This document shows positions 1-8,706 of a stretch of 64,000 nt of DNA, piece by piece. The position numbers and the translations under genes were made by a program. The DNA comes from Streptomyces sp. NBC_00691 (GTDB taxonomy: Bacteria > Actinomycetota > Actinomycetes > Streptomycetales > Streptomycetaceae): NCBI RefSeq assembly GCF_036226665.1, contig NZ_CP109007.1, positions 2,024,501-2,088,500 on the forward strand. Direction: 5' to 3'. Within the stretch, counting starts at the first letter, position 1; every line of letters begins with the position of its first letter. The notes beneath the pieces were generated by a model. That model made no database searches and was not told the origin of the DNA. It saw nothing but the letters and a program-made list of their open reading frames with translations.

Positions 1-588
1 GTCGTTCCCGACGACGGTCTCACCACCCGTCAGCGCCGCAACCGCGCGCTGGTGATGGTGCACACGGGCGTCGGCAAGGGGAAGTCGACCGCCGCGTTCG
101 GCATGGCGCTGCGCGCCTGGAACCAGGGCTGGCCCATCGGGGTGTTCCAGTTCGTGAAGTCCGCCAAGTGGAAGGTCGGCGAGGAGAACGCCCTCAAGGC
201 GCTCGGCGAGACGGGCAAGGGCGGCACCGTCACCTGGAACAAGATGGGTGAGGGCTGGTCCTGGATCCAGCGCGAGGTCGCCGAGGGCGAGCAGTCCCAC
301 GAGGACAAGGCACGCGAGGGCTGGGAGCAGGTCAAGCGGGACCTGGCGGAGGAGCGGTACACGTTCTACGTCCTGGACGAGTTCGCGTACCTGCTGCACT
401 GGGGCTGGATCGACGTCAAGGAGGTCGTCGAGGTGCTGCGCGACCGTCCCGGGCACCAGCACGTCGTGATCACCGGCCGCAACGCGCCGCAGGAGCTCGT
501 CGACTTCGCGGATCTCGTCACCGACATGTCCAAGGTCAAGCACCCGATGGACGCCGGTCAGAAGGGCCAGCGGGGCATCGAGTGGTAG
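1..588 (+). CDS. cobO: Cob(I)yrinic acid a,c-diamide adenosyltransferase, 5' end outside the window
   Basis: CobO/CobA-type corrinoid adenosyltransferase, which transfers the 5'-deoxyadenosyl group of ATP to cob(I)alamin precursors in the cytoplasm. The frame is open from base 1 (VVPDDGLTTRQRRNR), so only a few N-terminal residues and the start codon are missing; an internal ATG at 52 would remove conserved sequence. The P-loop GVGKGKSTAAFG follows, and later YTFYVLDEFAYLLHWGW supplies the Walker B-like region. HVVITGRNAP and the C-terminal KHPMDAGQKGQRGIEW are typical of the family. It overlaps the next cobalamin gene by 7 nt, which implies one operon continuing from upstream. Family assignment is secure; only the true start is unseen. 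Confidence 0.95.
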   Translation, partial: VVPDDGLTTRQRRNRALVMVHTGVGKGKSTAAFGMALRAWNQGWPIGVFQFVKSAKWKVGEENALKALGETGKGGTVTWNKMGEGWSWIQREVAEGEQSHEDKAREGWEQVKRDLAEERYTFYVLDEFAYLLHWGWIDVKEVVEVLRDRPGHQHVVITGRNAPQELVDFADLVTDMSKVKHPMDAGQKGQRGIEW

Positions 589-1925
589 CACGTCTCGTCA
601 TCGCCGCGCCCTCGTCGGGCGCGGGCAAGACCACGGTCGCGACCGGCCTGATGGCCGCGTTCGCCGGCCGTGGCCTGGCGGTCTCGCCGCACAAGGTCGG
701 ACCGGACTACATCGACCCCGGCTACCACGCGCTCGCCACGGGGCGCCCGGGCCGCAACCTCGACGCGTACATGTGCGGTACGGGGCTGATCGCGCCGCTC
801 TTCGAGCACGGCGCCCGCGGGTGCGACCTGGCGGTCGTCGAGGGTGTCATGGGCCTGTATGACGGGGCCGCCGACCAGGGCGAACTCGCCTCCACCGCAC
901 AGGTGTCGAAGCTGCTCAAGGCGCCCGTGGTGCTGGTCGTCGACGCCTCGTCGCAGTCGCGGTCGGTGGCGGCGCTCGTGCACGGCTTCGCGTCCTGGGA
1001 CCCGGAGGTGCGGATCGGAGGCGTGATCCTCAACAAGGTCGCGACGGATCGGCACGAGCATCTGCTGCGGGAGGCGCTCGGGGAGTCCGGGGTGCCGGTG
1101 CTGGGTGTCCTGCGGCGGGCTCCGGCGGTGGCCACGCCCTCGCGGCACCTCGGGCTCGTGCCGGTGGCCGAGCGGCAGGCGGCGGCGGTGGAGGCGGTGG
1201 CCGCGCAGGCGGAGCAGGTGCGCGCCGGGTGCGATCTGGAGGCGCTGCTCGCGTTGGCGCGGAGTGCGCCCGAGCTGTCCGCGGAGGCCTGGTCGCCCGA
1301 GGTGGTGAGGAGGGTCCGGGACGACCGCCCCCCTCGTGTGGCGGTGGCCGGCGGTGCCGCGTTCACCTTCTCCTACGCCGAGCACGCCGAGCTGCTGACC
1401 GCGGCCGGTGCCGAGGTCGTCACCTTCGACCCGCTCCGGGACGAGGCCCTCCCCGAGGGGACGACCGGGCTCGTCATAGGCGGCGGCTTCCCCGAGATGT
1501 ACGGCGAGCAGCTGTCCGCCAACGAGCCGTTGCGGAAGGCCGTCGCCGTGCTCGCCGCCTCCGGGGCGCCCATCGCGGCCGAGTGCGCCGGGCTGCTGTA
1601 TCTCGCGCGGTCGCTCGACGGCACCCCCATGTGCGGGGTGCTCGACGCGGACGCGCGGATGTCCGAGCGGCTCACCCTCGGGTACCGGGACGCCGTCGCC
1701 GTGAGCGACAGCGTGCTCGCGCCCGCGGGGGCGCGGATGCGGGGGCACGAGTTCCACCGGACCGTCATCGAGCCGGGCGCCGGGGCGGCGGCCGCGTGGG
1801 GGCTGCGGCAGCCCGAGCGGAGGGTCGAGGGCTTCGTGCAGGGCGGGGTGCACGCGAGCTATGTGCACACCCACTGGGCGGGTTCCCCGGAGGCCGCCGC
1901 GCGTTTCGTGGAGCACTGCGGGTGA
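582..1925 (+). CDS. cobB: Cobyrinic acid a,c-diamide synthase (CobB/CbiA)
   Basis: ATP- and glutamine-dependent amidation of the a and c side chains of (hydrogeno)cobyrinic acid. The GTG start at 582 lies inside the cobO stop region (7-nt overlap), consistent with translational coupling. The N-terminal half is a dethiobiotin-synthetase-like ATPase with P-loop APSSGAGKTTVATG at about residues 8-21 and VVEGVMGLYDG. The C-terminal half is a class I glutamine amidotransferase domain: GLVIGGGFPEMYGEQL and the nucleophile region PIAAECAGLLYLAR. It ends with FVQGGVHASYVHTHWAG, carrying the expected histidine. The length of 447 aa is normal for CbiA/CobB. Confidence is high. Confidence 0.95.
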   Translation: MVARLVIAAPSSGAGKTTVATGLMAAFAGRGLAVSPHKVGPDYIDPGYHALATGRPGRNLDAYMCGTGLIAPLFEHGARGCDLAVVEGVMGLYDGAADQGELASTAQVSKLLKAPVVLVVDASSQSRSVAALVHGFASWDPEVRIGGVILNKVATDRHEHLLREALGESGVPVLGVLRRAPAVATPSRHLGLVPVAERQAAAVEAVAAQAEQVRAGCDLEALLALARSAPELSAEAWSPEVVRRVRDDRPPRVAVAGGAAFTFSYAEHAELLTAAGAEVVTFDPLRDEALPEGTTGLVIGGGFPEMYGEQLSANEPLRKAVAVLAASGAPIAAECAGLLYLARSLDGTPMCGVLDADARMSERLTLGYRDAVAVSDSVLAPAGARMRGHEFHRTVIEPGAGAAAAWGLRQPERRVEGFVQGGVHASYVHTHWAGSPEAAARFVEHCG

Positions 1926-1927
1926 GG

Positions 1928-2656
1928 TCAGCCGCCGGAGACGCCCACCACGAGCCAGATGAAGCCGACGCCCCCCACCGTGCACAGCAGGGTGGAGCGG
2001 GCGGGGTGGTCGTGGTGGGCCTCAGGCAGGATCTCGGCGGCGGCCAGGTAGAGCAGGGCGCCGCCGAAGAACCCCAGATAGCTGCCGAGGAGTTCCACCG
2101 GAAGGGTGAACAGCAGGGTGGAGGCGGCGCCGACCAGCGGTGCGAGGGCGTCGGCGACGAGCATGCCGACGGCCTTGCGGCGGGCGTTCCCGTAGAGGCT
2201 CGTGATCGTGTACGTGTTGAAGCCGTCGGCGAAGTCATGGGTGATGACGGCGACGGCGACGGTGGCGCCCATGCCTCCGCCGACCTGGAAGGCCGCACCG
2301 AGCGCGATGCCGTCCATGAGGCTGTGACCGACCATCGCGGCCGCCGCCGTCATGCCGACCTGGGGGACCCTCTCGTCGGCCGCGGCGCCGTGCGCGGCCT
2401 GGCGTACCGCGAGGAGCCGCTCCACGACGTGGGCCAGCAGGAAGCCGCCGACGAAGAGCAGCAGCGCCTCCGGGACTCCGAAGACCTCGTCGCCCGCGGC
2501 CTCCATGGCCTCGGGCAGCAGGTCGAGTCCGACGACGCCGAGCATGAGCCCGCCGGCGAGGCCGAGGACGAGGTGGCGGCGGTCGGTGACACGTCCCGCG
2601 ACCCAGCCGCCGAAGAGGGTCATGAGGAACGCGCCGAGCGCGACGACTACAGCCAT
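1928..2656 (-). CDS. ZIP-family divalent metal transporter
   Basis: Membrane protein of 242 aa resembling ZupT/ZIP importers for zinc and related cations. About eight hydrophobic segments run from the ATG at 2656. The paired histidine motifs expected in ZIP helices IV and V are present as HSLMDGIALGAAF and ITHDFADGFNTYTI. The central loop carries HVVERLLAVRQAAHG, and a second His cluster (EAHHDHP) lies near the C terminus. It is convergent with cobB (2 bp apart) and divergent from the CobE-CobC gene with only 24 bp between starts, so any promoter must be very compact or leaderless. I see no Zur-type palindrome there. The transported metal cannot be decided from sequence. Confidence 0.88.
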   Translation of the reverse strand: MAVVVALGAFLMTLFGGWVAGRVTDRRHLVLGLAGGLMLGVVGLDLLPEAMEAAGDEVFGVPEALLLFVGGFLLAHVVERLLAVRQAAHGAAADERVPQVGMTAAAAMVGHSLMDGIALGAAFQVGGGMGATVAVAVITHDFADGFNTYTITSLYGNARRKAVGMLVADALAPLVGAASTLLFTLPVELLGSYLGFFGGALLYLAAAEILPEAHHDHPARSTLLCTVGGVGFIWLVVGVSGG

Positions 2657-2680
2657 GGGCCTTTGGTATCGGATGGGACG

Positions 2681-4234
2681 GTGTCCGCGCACCTCGGTGT
2701 CGGGGCCCGGGCCGGGGTCCCCGTGGACGAGGTCCTCGCCCTGGTCGGGGCGGTGCTGCGGGAGGCCCGGCTGACGCGTGCGGACGTCCGTTCGCTCGCC
2801 ACGCTCGACGCGCGGGCGGCGGAGCCGGGGATCACGGGGGCGGCGGAGGAGCTCGGCGTGCCGGTGCGGGCGTTCACGGCGGAGGAGCTCGCGGCCGTGC
2901 CCGTACCGCATCCGTCGGCGCCGCCGCTGGCGGCGACGGGCACGCCGTCGGTGGCGGAGGCGGCCGCGCTGCTCGCGGCGGGCGGGGGCGGGTCCGCCGG
3001 GCTGCTCGTACCGAAGCGGAAAACCCGGCGCGTAACGTGCGCCCTTGCCGCTTCCGTCCCGTTTCGCCCGAACGAAGACGCCCCAGGCGTACGGTTGTTG
3101 CCCCGAACTCACGGGTACATCGCTGGCGAGCCTGGCTCACCCCCCACCATCCCCACCCCCCACACGACGGCGGCCATGGACATGCATCTGCATACCGACG
3201 CCCACGACCTGCGCCACCACGGTGACGCCGAGGTACGGGACGAGAAACTCATCGATCTGGCGGTCAACGTCCGGACGAACACCCCACCGGACTGGCTGCG
3301 GGAGCGGATCGCCGACTCCCTGACCGGACTCGCCGCCTACCCCGACGGCCGGGCCGCACGCGCGGCCGTGGCCGAGCGGCACGATCTGCCCTCGAACCGG
3401 GTCCTGCTCACGGCGGGCGCGGCCGAGGCCTTCGTGCTGATCGCGCGGGCGCTCCCGGTGCGGCGGCCCGTCGTGGTGCACCCGCAGTTCACCGAGCCGG
3501 AGGCGGCGCTGCGCGATGTCGGCCACGAGGTGGGCCGGGTGCTGCTGCGCGAGGAGGACGGCTTCCGGCTGGAGCCGGCGGCGGTCCCCGAGGACGCGGA
3601 TCTGGTGGTGATCGGGAACCCCACGAACCCCACGTCCGTGCTGCATCCCGCCGCCTCGATCGCCGCGCTCGCGAGACCCTGGCGGACCCTGGTGGTCGAC
3701 GAGGCGTTCCTGGACGCGGTGCCGGGCGAGCGCGAGTCGCTGGCCGGGCGGACCGATGTGCCGGGGCTCGTCGTGCTGCGGAGCCTCACCAAGACGTGGG
3801 GGCTCGCCGGACTGCGGATCGGTTACGTGCTGGCCGAGCCGGCGACGATCACCGCGCTGGAGCGGACGCAGCCGCTGTGGCCGGTGTCCACGCCGGCCCT
3901 GGTGGCGGCCGAGGCGTGCATGTCGCGGGTGGCGCTCGCGGAGGCCGAGCACGCGGCGCACCGGATCGGGGTCGAGCGGGCCCACCTGCTCGCCGGGCTC
4001 GCGGAGTTCGACGAGGTGCGGACGGTGCCGGGGTCGGAGGGCCCCTTCGTGCTGCTGCGGATCGACGGGGCGGACGCGATCAGGGAGCGGCTGCGGTCAC
4101 TGGGCTTCGCGGCCCGCCGGGGCGACACCTTCCCGGGTCTCGACCGGAACTGGCTCCGGATCGCGGTCCGGGACCGGGTCACGACGAACCGCTTCCTCCA
4201 GGCCCTCGACCAGGCCCTGCTGATGGGCGGCTGA
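2681..4234 (+). CDS. cobC: CobE/CbiG C-terminal domain fused in frame to CobC-like PLP aminotransferase (Rv2231c family)
   Basis: A single frame of 517 codons from GTG 2681 joins two cobalamin-pathway domains. Residues 1-120 are a CobE/CbiG-C domain: GVGARAGVPVDEVL, LATLDARAAEPG, VPVPHPS, VGTPSVAEAAAL-like sequence and LLVPKRKT. An approximately 45-residue Pro/Thr-rich linker follows. Residues from about 166 are a class I/II aminotransferase resembling CobC/CobD: LIDLAVNVRTNTPPDWLRE, IGNPTNPTSVLHP, and the PLP-lysine segment LRSLTKTWGLAGLRIGYVL. CobC would be expected to form or act on (R)-1-amino-2-propanol phosphate. No stop separates the domains, and the internal ATG at 3176 lacks a convincing ribosome site, which favours one polypeptide. 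If it is two genes, CobC is 3176-4234 (352 aa). Exact start and fusion are inference. Confidence 0.8.
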   Translation: MSAHLGVGARAGVPVDEVLALVGAVLREARLTRADVRSLATLDARAAEPGITGAAEELGVPVRAFTAEELAAVPVPHPSAPPLAATGTPSVAEAAALLAAGGGGSAGLLVPKRKTRRVTCALAASVPFRPNEDAPGVRLLPRTHGYIAGEPGSPPTIPTPHTTAAMDMHLHTDAHDLRHHGDAEVRDEKLIDLAVNVRTNTPPDWLRERIADSLTGLAAYPDGRAARAAVAERHDLPSNRVLLTAGAAEAFVLIARALPVRRPVVVHPQFTEPEAALRDVGHEVGRVLLREEDGFRLEPAAVPEDADLVVIGNPTNPTSVLHPAASIAALARPWRTLVVDEAFLDAVPGERESLAGRTDVPGLVVLRSLTKTWGLAGLRIGYVLAEPATITALERTQPLWPVSTPALVAAEACMSRVALAEAEHAAHRIGVERAHLLAGLAEFDEVRTVPGSEGPFVLLRIDGADAIRERLRSLGFAARRGDTFPGLDRNWLRIAVRDRVTTNRFLQALDQALLMGG

Positions 4235-4252
4235 GCTTCCGCCCGCGCACAG

Positions 4253-4297
4253 GGGTCCGGGGAGGGCGACGTCGTCACCGTCGCCCTCCCCGGACCC
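4253..4297. terminator. Long perfect hairpin between convergent genes
   Basis: Arms 4253-4271 and 4279-4297 are perfect 19-bp reverse complements around a 7-nt loop (tcgtcac). It sits just after the cobC stop and faces the minus-strand LAETG gene, so it can stop transcription from both sides. There is no T-run, as is usual for Streptomyces. Confidence 0.85.
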
Positions 4298-4306
4298 GCG
4301 CTTCCC

Positions 4307-4334
4307 GCCGGAGGCTCCCCCCGGAGCCTCCGGC
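4307..4334. terminator. Second hairpin in the same convergent intergenic region
   Basis: Arms 4307-4318 and 4323-4334 (GCCGGAGGCTCC and its complement) pair perfectly over 12 bp with a CCCC loop. Placed between the first hairpin and the end of the minus-strand LAETG gene, it probably terminates that gene. Confidence 0.65.
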
Positions 4335-4380
4335 TCCGCACCCCCCGGCGCATGCCCCTGCGCGCCCCCCCCTCGGACCG

Positions 4381-5376
4381 TCAGCCTCGGGAGCGGGCGC
4401 GCGAGCGGGTCAGCGCGAGCGCGCCGCCGCCCGCCACGAGGAGCGCGAGCGCCCCGCCCGCGAGGTACGGGGTGGTGGAACTGCCGCCGGTCTCGGCGAG
4501 GTTCTGGGTGGGCGTGGTGCCGCCGTTGTCGGTCTTGATGCCGCCGGCGTCGCTCGGCTTCACCGAGGGCTCCGGCGTGGGCTGCTCGCTGGGCTCCTGG
4601 GTGGGCTGCCCGGTCGGCTCGCCGGTGGGCTCCTCGGTCGGCTTCTCCGTCGGGGCGGTGCCCTTGGGTGTCTCGCAGGTGGCCTCGGCGAGCGTCACGG
4701 TGCCGTTGACCTCGGCGACGCCGAGCTTCAACGGGTCGACCTCCACCTTGAGTTCGAGGGCGGTCGCCGCCGCCGTACGGGAGGTGGTGGAGGTGCGGGA
4801 GAGGTCGAGGGTGACCTGGCCGACGCCCGGCACGCTGACCTGGGTCCGGCCGCCGGCGGAGAGGGTGGTCTTCTTGCCGAAGACGGTGACGTGACCCAGG
4901 ACGTTGGACTCGGCGACCGGCTTCCTCCCCACCTCGCACAGCGCCTTGGAGGTCACCTTCTCGACCTCGATGAGTGAGAGCAGCGGGAGTCCGGGGACGT
5001 GGACCCGGGCCTTGACGAGGTTCACGTATCCCTCGGCCTTCTCCTCGTCCACGGTCGCCTTCGAGGTGGCGACGTCGGCGGCGAGGACGTCGATCGGCTT
5101 GCCCCCCTCGGCGCCCTGCACCTTCACGGAGAGCGCGGTCTCGTTCTCGGTCTCCGGCGCCTTGACCTCGTTGAGGGAGACCCGCAGCGGCACGTCGACC
5201 GTCTTGCCGAGGAGGGATACGTCGAGACCGGTCCGCAGGACGACGGCGGTGGCGCGCCCTTCGCCGCCCGTGGCCTGTGCCGCCGGAGCCGCGAGGAGCA
5301 CGGGGCCGACGGTCAGGGCGGCGACGGTCGCGGCGGCGGCACGGCGTCCGGGCGTGCGGAAGGTGTTGCTGTTCAA
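4381..5376 (-). CDS. Secreted LAETG-anchored cell-wall protein (SCO1860-like)
   Basis: Exported protein with a Sec signal (FRTPGRRAAAATVAALTVGPVLLAAPAAQA) followed by an extracellular beta-rich region of about 220 residues beginning TGGEGRATAVVLRTGLDVSL. A Thr/Pro/Glu-rich stalk of repeated EPT/QPT units comes next. A class E-type sorting signal LAETG precedes a hydrophobic segment and the Arg-rich tail RSRARSRG, so a sortase should attach it to peptidoglycan. I chose TTG 5376 (MNSNTFRTPG), which gives a normal signal peptide; GTG 5424 or 5421 would add 15-16 residues. Two Cys residues could form a disulfide outside the cell. The function beyond surface display is unknown. It is monocistronic, with terminators behind it. 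Confidence 0.82.
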   Translation of the reverse strand: MNSNTFRTPGRRAAAATVAALTVGPVLLAAPAAQATGGEGRATAVVLRTGLDVSLLGKTVDVPLRVSLNEVKAPETENETALSVKVQGAEGGKPIDVLAADVATSKATVDEEKAEGYVNLVKARVHVPGLPLLSLIEVEKVTSKALCEVGRKPVAESNVLGHVTVFGKKTTLSAGGRTQVSVPGVGQVTLDLSRTSTTSRTAAATALELKVEVDPLKLGVAEVNGTVTLAEATCETPKGTAPTEKPTEEPTGEPTGQPTQEPSEQPTPEPSVKPSDAGGIKTDNGGTTPTQNLAETGGSSTTPYLAGGALALLVAGGGALALTRSRARSRG

Positions 5377-5688
5377 GATGGTGGAACCCCCACAAGAGAC
5401 ATGGCGTCGCCGGCCGCTCACCACGGGGACGGTGGGTCGGCGCGGCCTCGGCGACTTGAGACACCGGAATCTTTACGCACGGAGAGTGAACCGACAGTCG
5501 CCTGACGTGAGTTCACTCCAAAGGGGGGTTTCCGTGTTCATATTCGATTTTTTTCGACACAACCGTTCCCGGGAGTCCCGCGTCTTTCGCACGCGGGGGC
5601 ATACAGCGGGTACCCCCGCGAAGGGTGTGAACGAGTCACCGCGCGCCGGGGTAACGGATCGTCAACCCGGCGCATCAGGCGGGGACGG
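5377..5688. other. Intergenic region, 312 bp
   Basis: It separates the LAETG gene start from the end of the siderophore-interacting protein gene; both are on the minus strand. The promoter of the LAETG gene should lie here. The only notable sequence is an AT-rich stretch at 5536-5566, unusual for this genome, including TTCGA-T5-TTCGA-like symmetry at about 5543-5557. No ORF with coding character is present. Confidence 0.5.
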
Positions 5689-6408
5689 TCAGCTCGCGCG
5701 CCAGTAGCCGAGCGCGTGGACACGCTCCTTGGGCAGCGCGAGCTCCTTGCGCGCGTACGTGGCGAGGGTCCGGGTGGTCGCGGTGTCGCAGGCGATCCAG
5801 ACGTACGGGTCGGAGTCCGCGAGGGCGGGCAGCTCGGCCTTCACCCGGGCGACGAGGTCGACCCCGTCGCCCTGCCGGGGCACCCGCCGCAGTTCGTGGT
5901 GCTCGGGGTCGAGCCGGACGGGCAGCTCCTCGTCGGAGGCGTGCTGGGTCTCGAACCAGACGGTGGCGGGGACGCCGGGGAGGGCGTCGAGCAGCGAGTT
6001 GACGGCGGGCAGCGACGCCGGGTCGCCGACCACGAGGAGCCGGCCGGGGCGCGGCTCCGGGGCGTCGAAGCCGGTGCCCTGGAGGGTGGCCTCGACGGTG
6101 TCGCCCGGCGCGCAGGCGCGGGCCCAGCTGCTGGCGACGCCGTCGTGCAGGGCGAACTCCAGACTGAAGGTGCCCGCCTCCTGGTCGGGGTCGACCAGGG
6201 TGTACGCGCGCTGGTGCGGCTTGCCCGCGCTCTCGAACCAGATCCGGACCCACATCGTGGGGTGGATCCCGGCGGCGGCGAGCAGACCGCCGTCCGTGAG
6301 GTGCACCCTGCGGTAGTCCTCGGTGACCTGCTCGGCCCCCGTCACGGTGAACGTGAAGTCCTTGCCCCGCATCAGCCTGAGAACGGCACCCTGCCAGCCG
6401 TGACCCAC
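5689..6408 (-). CDS. Siderophore-interacting protein (FAD/NAD(P)H ferric-siderophore reductase)
   Basis: Cytoplasmic reductase of the SIP/ViuB family (239 aa), which releases iron by reducing ferric siderophores. The N-terminal FAD-binding barrel contains the flavin motif RAYTLVDPDQEAG, preceded by MWVRIWFESAGKPHQ. The middle region is a ferredoxin-reductase-like NAD(P)H domain with LLVVGDPASLPAVNSLLD. The C terminus shows the family ending YARKELALPKERVHALGYWRAS. ATG 6408 gives a standard length. The gene is divergent from the acylase gene at 6478, with a 19-bp iron box between them, so it should be derepressed when iron is scarce. Family confidence is high; the cognate siderophore is unknown. 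Confidence 0.92.
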   Translation of the reverse strand: MGHGWQGAVLRLMRGKDFTFTVTGAEQVTEDYRRVHLTDGGLLAAAGIHPTMWVRIWFESAGKPHQRAYTLVDPDQEAGTFSLEFALHDGVASSWARACAPGDTVEATLQGTGFDAPEPRPGRLLVVGDPASLPAVNSLLDALPGVPATVWFETQHASDEELPVRLDPEHHELRRVPRQGDGVDLVARVKAELPALADSDPYVWIACDTATTRTLATYARKELALPKERVHALGYWRAS

Positions 6409-6442
6409 CGCAATCCCCTCCCCTGAACTCCTGTAGATTAAT

Positions 6443-6461
6443 TTAGGTCAGCCTAACCTAA
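6443..6461. promoter_or_regulatory. Iron box (DmdR1/IdeR-type operator)
   Basis: TTAGGTCAGCCTAACCTAA differs from the consensus TTAGGTTAGGCTAACCTAA at only two positions. It lies 34 nt upstream of the SIP start and 17 nt upstream of the acylase start, so one site could repress both divergent units under iron sufficiency. Confidence 0.9.
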
Positions 6462-6477
6462 GAAATCTGCAGGAGAC

Positions 6478-8706
6478 ATGGTCGACGACCATGTCGGACA
6501 CATGGACGGGATCGGGGTCTCCGTGAGCATCGAGGTCTACCGGGACGCATGGGGCGTCCCCCATCTGCGCGCCGCGGACCAGGACGAACTCGCCTTCGCA
6601 CAGGGCCGGGTCACCGCCCGCGACCGGGCCTGGCAGCTGGAGGTCGAACGGCACCGTGCCCAGGGCACCACGGCCGCCTTCCTCGGTGCCGCCGAGCTCG
6701 GCTGGGACACCTTCGCCCGGCGCTCCCGGCTCGCCGACACCGCGCGCCGCTGCTTCGAGCGGCTCGAGACGGAGGACCCGCGGACGGCGGCATGGGTCCG
6801 CGCCTACGTGGACGGGGTCAACGACGGCCTCGCGGAAGGCGCCGGGCGGGCGCCCGAGTTCGCCGCTACCGGCCTCGCGCCCGGCCGCTGGGAGCCGTGG
6901 ACCCCGCTCGCCGTCTGGCTGACGACCCACATCCTGTTCGCCGGCTTCCCCACCAAGCTGTGGCGCGAGGAGGTCGCCCGGCGGCTCGGCGAGGAGTGGA
7001 CGGAACTCTTCGCGACCGACGGGCCGGGGACCTCGGGCTCCAACGGCTGGCTGGTCGCGGGCGGCCGGACCGCGAGCGGGGCGGCCCTGGTGGCCGGCGA
7101 CCCGCACCGCTTCATCGAGGCGCCCGGCGTCTACCAGCAGATCCGGCTCGCCTGCCCCGCGTACGACGTGGTGGGCATCGCCGTGCCCGGCATCCCCGGA
7201 CTCGCCCACTTCGGCCACACCGGACCGGTGGCCTGGGCGATCACCAACGCCATGTCGGACTACCAGGACCTCTACCGGGAGCGGCTGCGGCGGCTCCCGG
7301 ACGGCGGGGTGGAGGCGTACGGCCCCGAGGGCTGGCGTCCGGCGGCCAGGCACACCGAGACGATCGAGGTCGCGGGCGGGGAACCGGTCGTGGTCGAGGT
7401 GATCGAGACCGACCGGGGCCCGGTGATCATCGGTGTGGACGACGAGCCCGCGAGCGGGGCGCCGGAGGACGGGGGCCCGGAGGACCGGGACGCCCAGGAC
7501 CGGGCCCCGGCCTGGGAGGCCGTCGCACTGCGGTACCCGCCGCGGGTCACCGGGGAGCTGGGTTTCGAGGTGCTGCCCGCGCTGCTGCGCGCCCGGACCG
7601 TCGCCGACGTGGACACGGCCCTCGACGGCTGGGTCGAACCGGTCAACGTCGTCATGGCCGCCGACACGGCCGGCGGTCTGCTGCACCGGGTGGCCGGCCG
7701 GGTGCCCGTACGGCACCGGGCGAACACGCTGCGGATCGTGCCCGCCTGGGACCCGGCACACGCCTGGGAGGACGCACCGGCGCCGCTGCCCCGCGCCGAG
7801 GTGGACGGGCACGCCGTGATGGCCAACGCCCGGGGCCTCGCCGCACCGCTGGGCATCGAGTTCGCCCCGCCGCACCGGGCGGACCGGATCGACGCGCTCC
7901 TCGGCGCCTCGGCGGACTGGACCCCGGAGAGCATCACCGCCGTCCACCGGGACACCGACAACCGCTCGGCGGCCCGCCTCCTGGCGGCCGTGGCGCGGGT
8001 GGGCGGCAGCGGAAGCGGGCAGGGCGGCTCCCCCGTCGGGCCCCTCTCCCCCGCCGGCCCCGACGGGCTCTCCCCCGCCGCCTCCGCCGTCCGCGACCGG
8101 CTGCTCGCCTGGGACCGGCGGATGGACGCGGAGAGCACCGACGCCGGCCTCTACGCCGCCGTGCGCGGGGCCGTCGTCCGCCGGTTCGCCGCCCACGAGG
8201 CCTTCGCGGCGCTGCGTGAACCCGCCCCGTACCCCGACGTGTTCCGCCCCTGGCTGGCCCTCGGGCCGCGCGTCGCCTACGCCCTGGAGACCCTGCTCGC
8301 GGCCGGGCCGGTGCCCGCCGCGGACGTCGACCGGATCGTGCGCGAGGCGCTCGACGAGATCGGCACCGGCGAGCCGCCGGCCGCCTGGGGCGTGACGCAC
8401 CGGCTCGCGCCCTGGCAGGCGCTGCCCGACCCCGACGACGCCCAGTGGCCGGGGCTCGGCGGGGACCACGACTGCGTGCTCTCCACGTCCAGCGTGCCCG
8501 GGTGGACCGACCGCAGCGCCCGGGCGTCCGCCGCCCGCTACGTCTGGGACCTCGCCGACCGCGAACGGAGCGGCTGGATCGTGCCGTTCGGCGCGTCCGG
8601 CGTGCCCGGCGACCCCCACCACCGCGACCAGCTTCCGCTGTGGCTGAGGGGCGAACTCGCCCCCGTCACCACCGACTGGCAGAACCTCACCAAGGAGCAG
8701 GGATGA
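6478..8706 (+). CDS. Penicillin-acylase-family Ntn hydrolase
   Basis: Ntn hydrolase of 742 aa related to penicillin G acylase, AHL acylases and PvdQ, which cleave or process amide-linked acyl groups. The start of the alpha part is VYRDAWGVPHLRAADQDEL with the typical AFAQGRVTARDRAWQLE. Precursor cleavage is predicted before Ser188 in GTSGSNGWLVAGG; this serine becomes the beta-chain nucleophile. GHTGPVAWAITNAMSDYQDLY follows, as in the family. An aspartate/glutamate-rich insertion lies at about residues 320-340. No Sec or Tat signal is visible, unlike secreted acylases, so the enzyme is probably cytoplasmic. ATG 6478 sits very close to AGGAG; ATG 6502 is an alternative. It overlaps the acyltransferase gene by 4 nt, and the iron box upstream implies iron repression. 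The substrate is unknown. Confidence 0.87.
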   Translation: MVDDHVGHMDGIGVSVSIEVYRDAWGVPHLRAADQDELAFAQGRVTARDRAWQLEVERHRAQGTTAAFLGAAELGWDTFARRSRLADTARRCFERLETEDPRTAAWVRAYVDGVNDGLAEGAGRAPEFAATGLAPGRWEPWTPLAVWLTTHILFAGFPTKLWREEVARRLGEEWTELFATDGPGTSGSNGWLVAGGRTASGAALVAGDPHRFIEAPGVYQQIRLACPAYDVVGIAVPGIPGLAHFGHTGPVAWAITNAMSDYQDLYRERLRRLPDGGVEAYGPEGWRPAARHTETIEVAGGEPVVVEVIETDRGPVIIGVDDEPASGAPEDGGPEDRDAQDRAPAWEAVALRYPPRVTGELGFEVLPALLRARTVADVDTALDGWVEPVNVVMAADTAGGLLHRVAGRVPVRHRANTLRIVPAWDPAHAWEDAPAPLPRAEVDGHAVMANARGLAAPLGIEFAPPHRADRIDALLGASADWTPESITAVHRDTDNRSAARLLAAVARVGGSGSGQGGSPVGPLSPAGPDGLSPAASAVRDRLLAWDRRMDAESTDAGLYAAVRGAVVRRFAAHEAFAALREPAPYPDVFRPWLALGPRVAYALETLLAAGPVPAADVDRIVREALDEIGTGEPPAAWGVTHRLAPWQALPDPDDAQWPGLGGDHDCVLSTSSVPGWTDRSARASAARYVWDLADRERSGWIVPFGASGVPGDPHHRDQLPLWLRGELAPVTTDWQNLTKEQG

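Noticed and set aside
2630..2690. Zur or cobalamin control site between the ZIP transporter and cobE-cobC
   Set aside because: Only 24 bp separate the starts; no Zur palindrome or riboswitch element is present.
3986..4380. Alternative long minus-strand coding region running through cobC
   Set aside because: Antisense to a conserved aminotransferase and interrupted by the strong convergent terminators.
6448..8622. A 724-codon minus-strand frame opposite the acylase
   Set aside because: Product is low-complexity with no recognisable domain, and the plus-strand acylase has full family motifs and a proper start.
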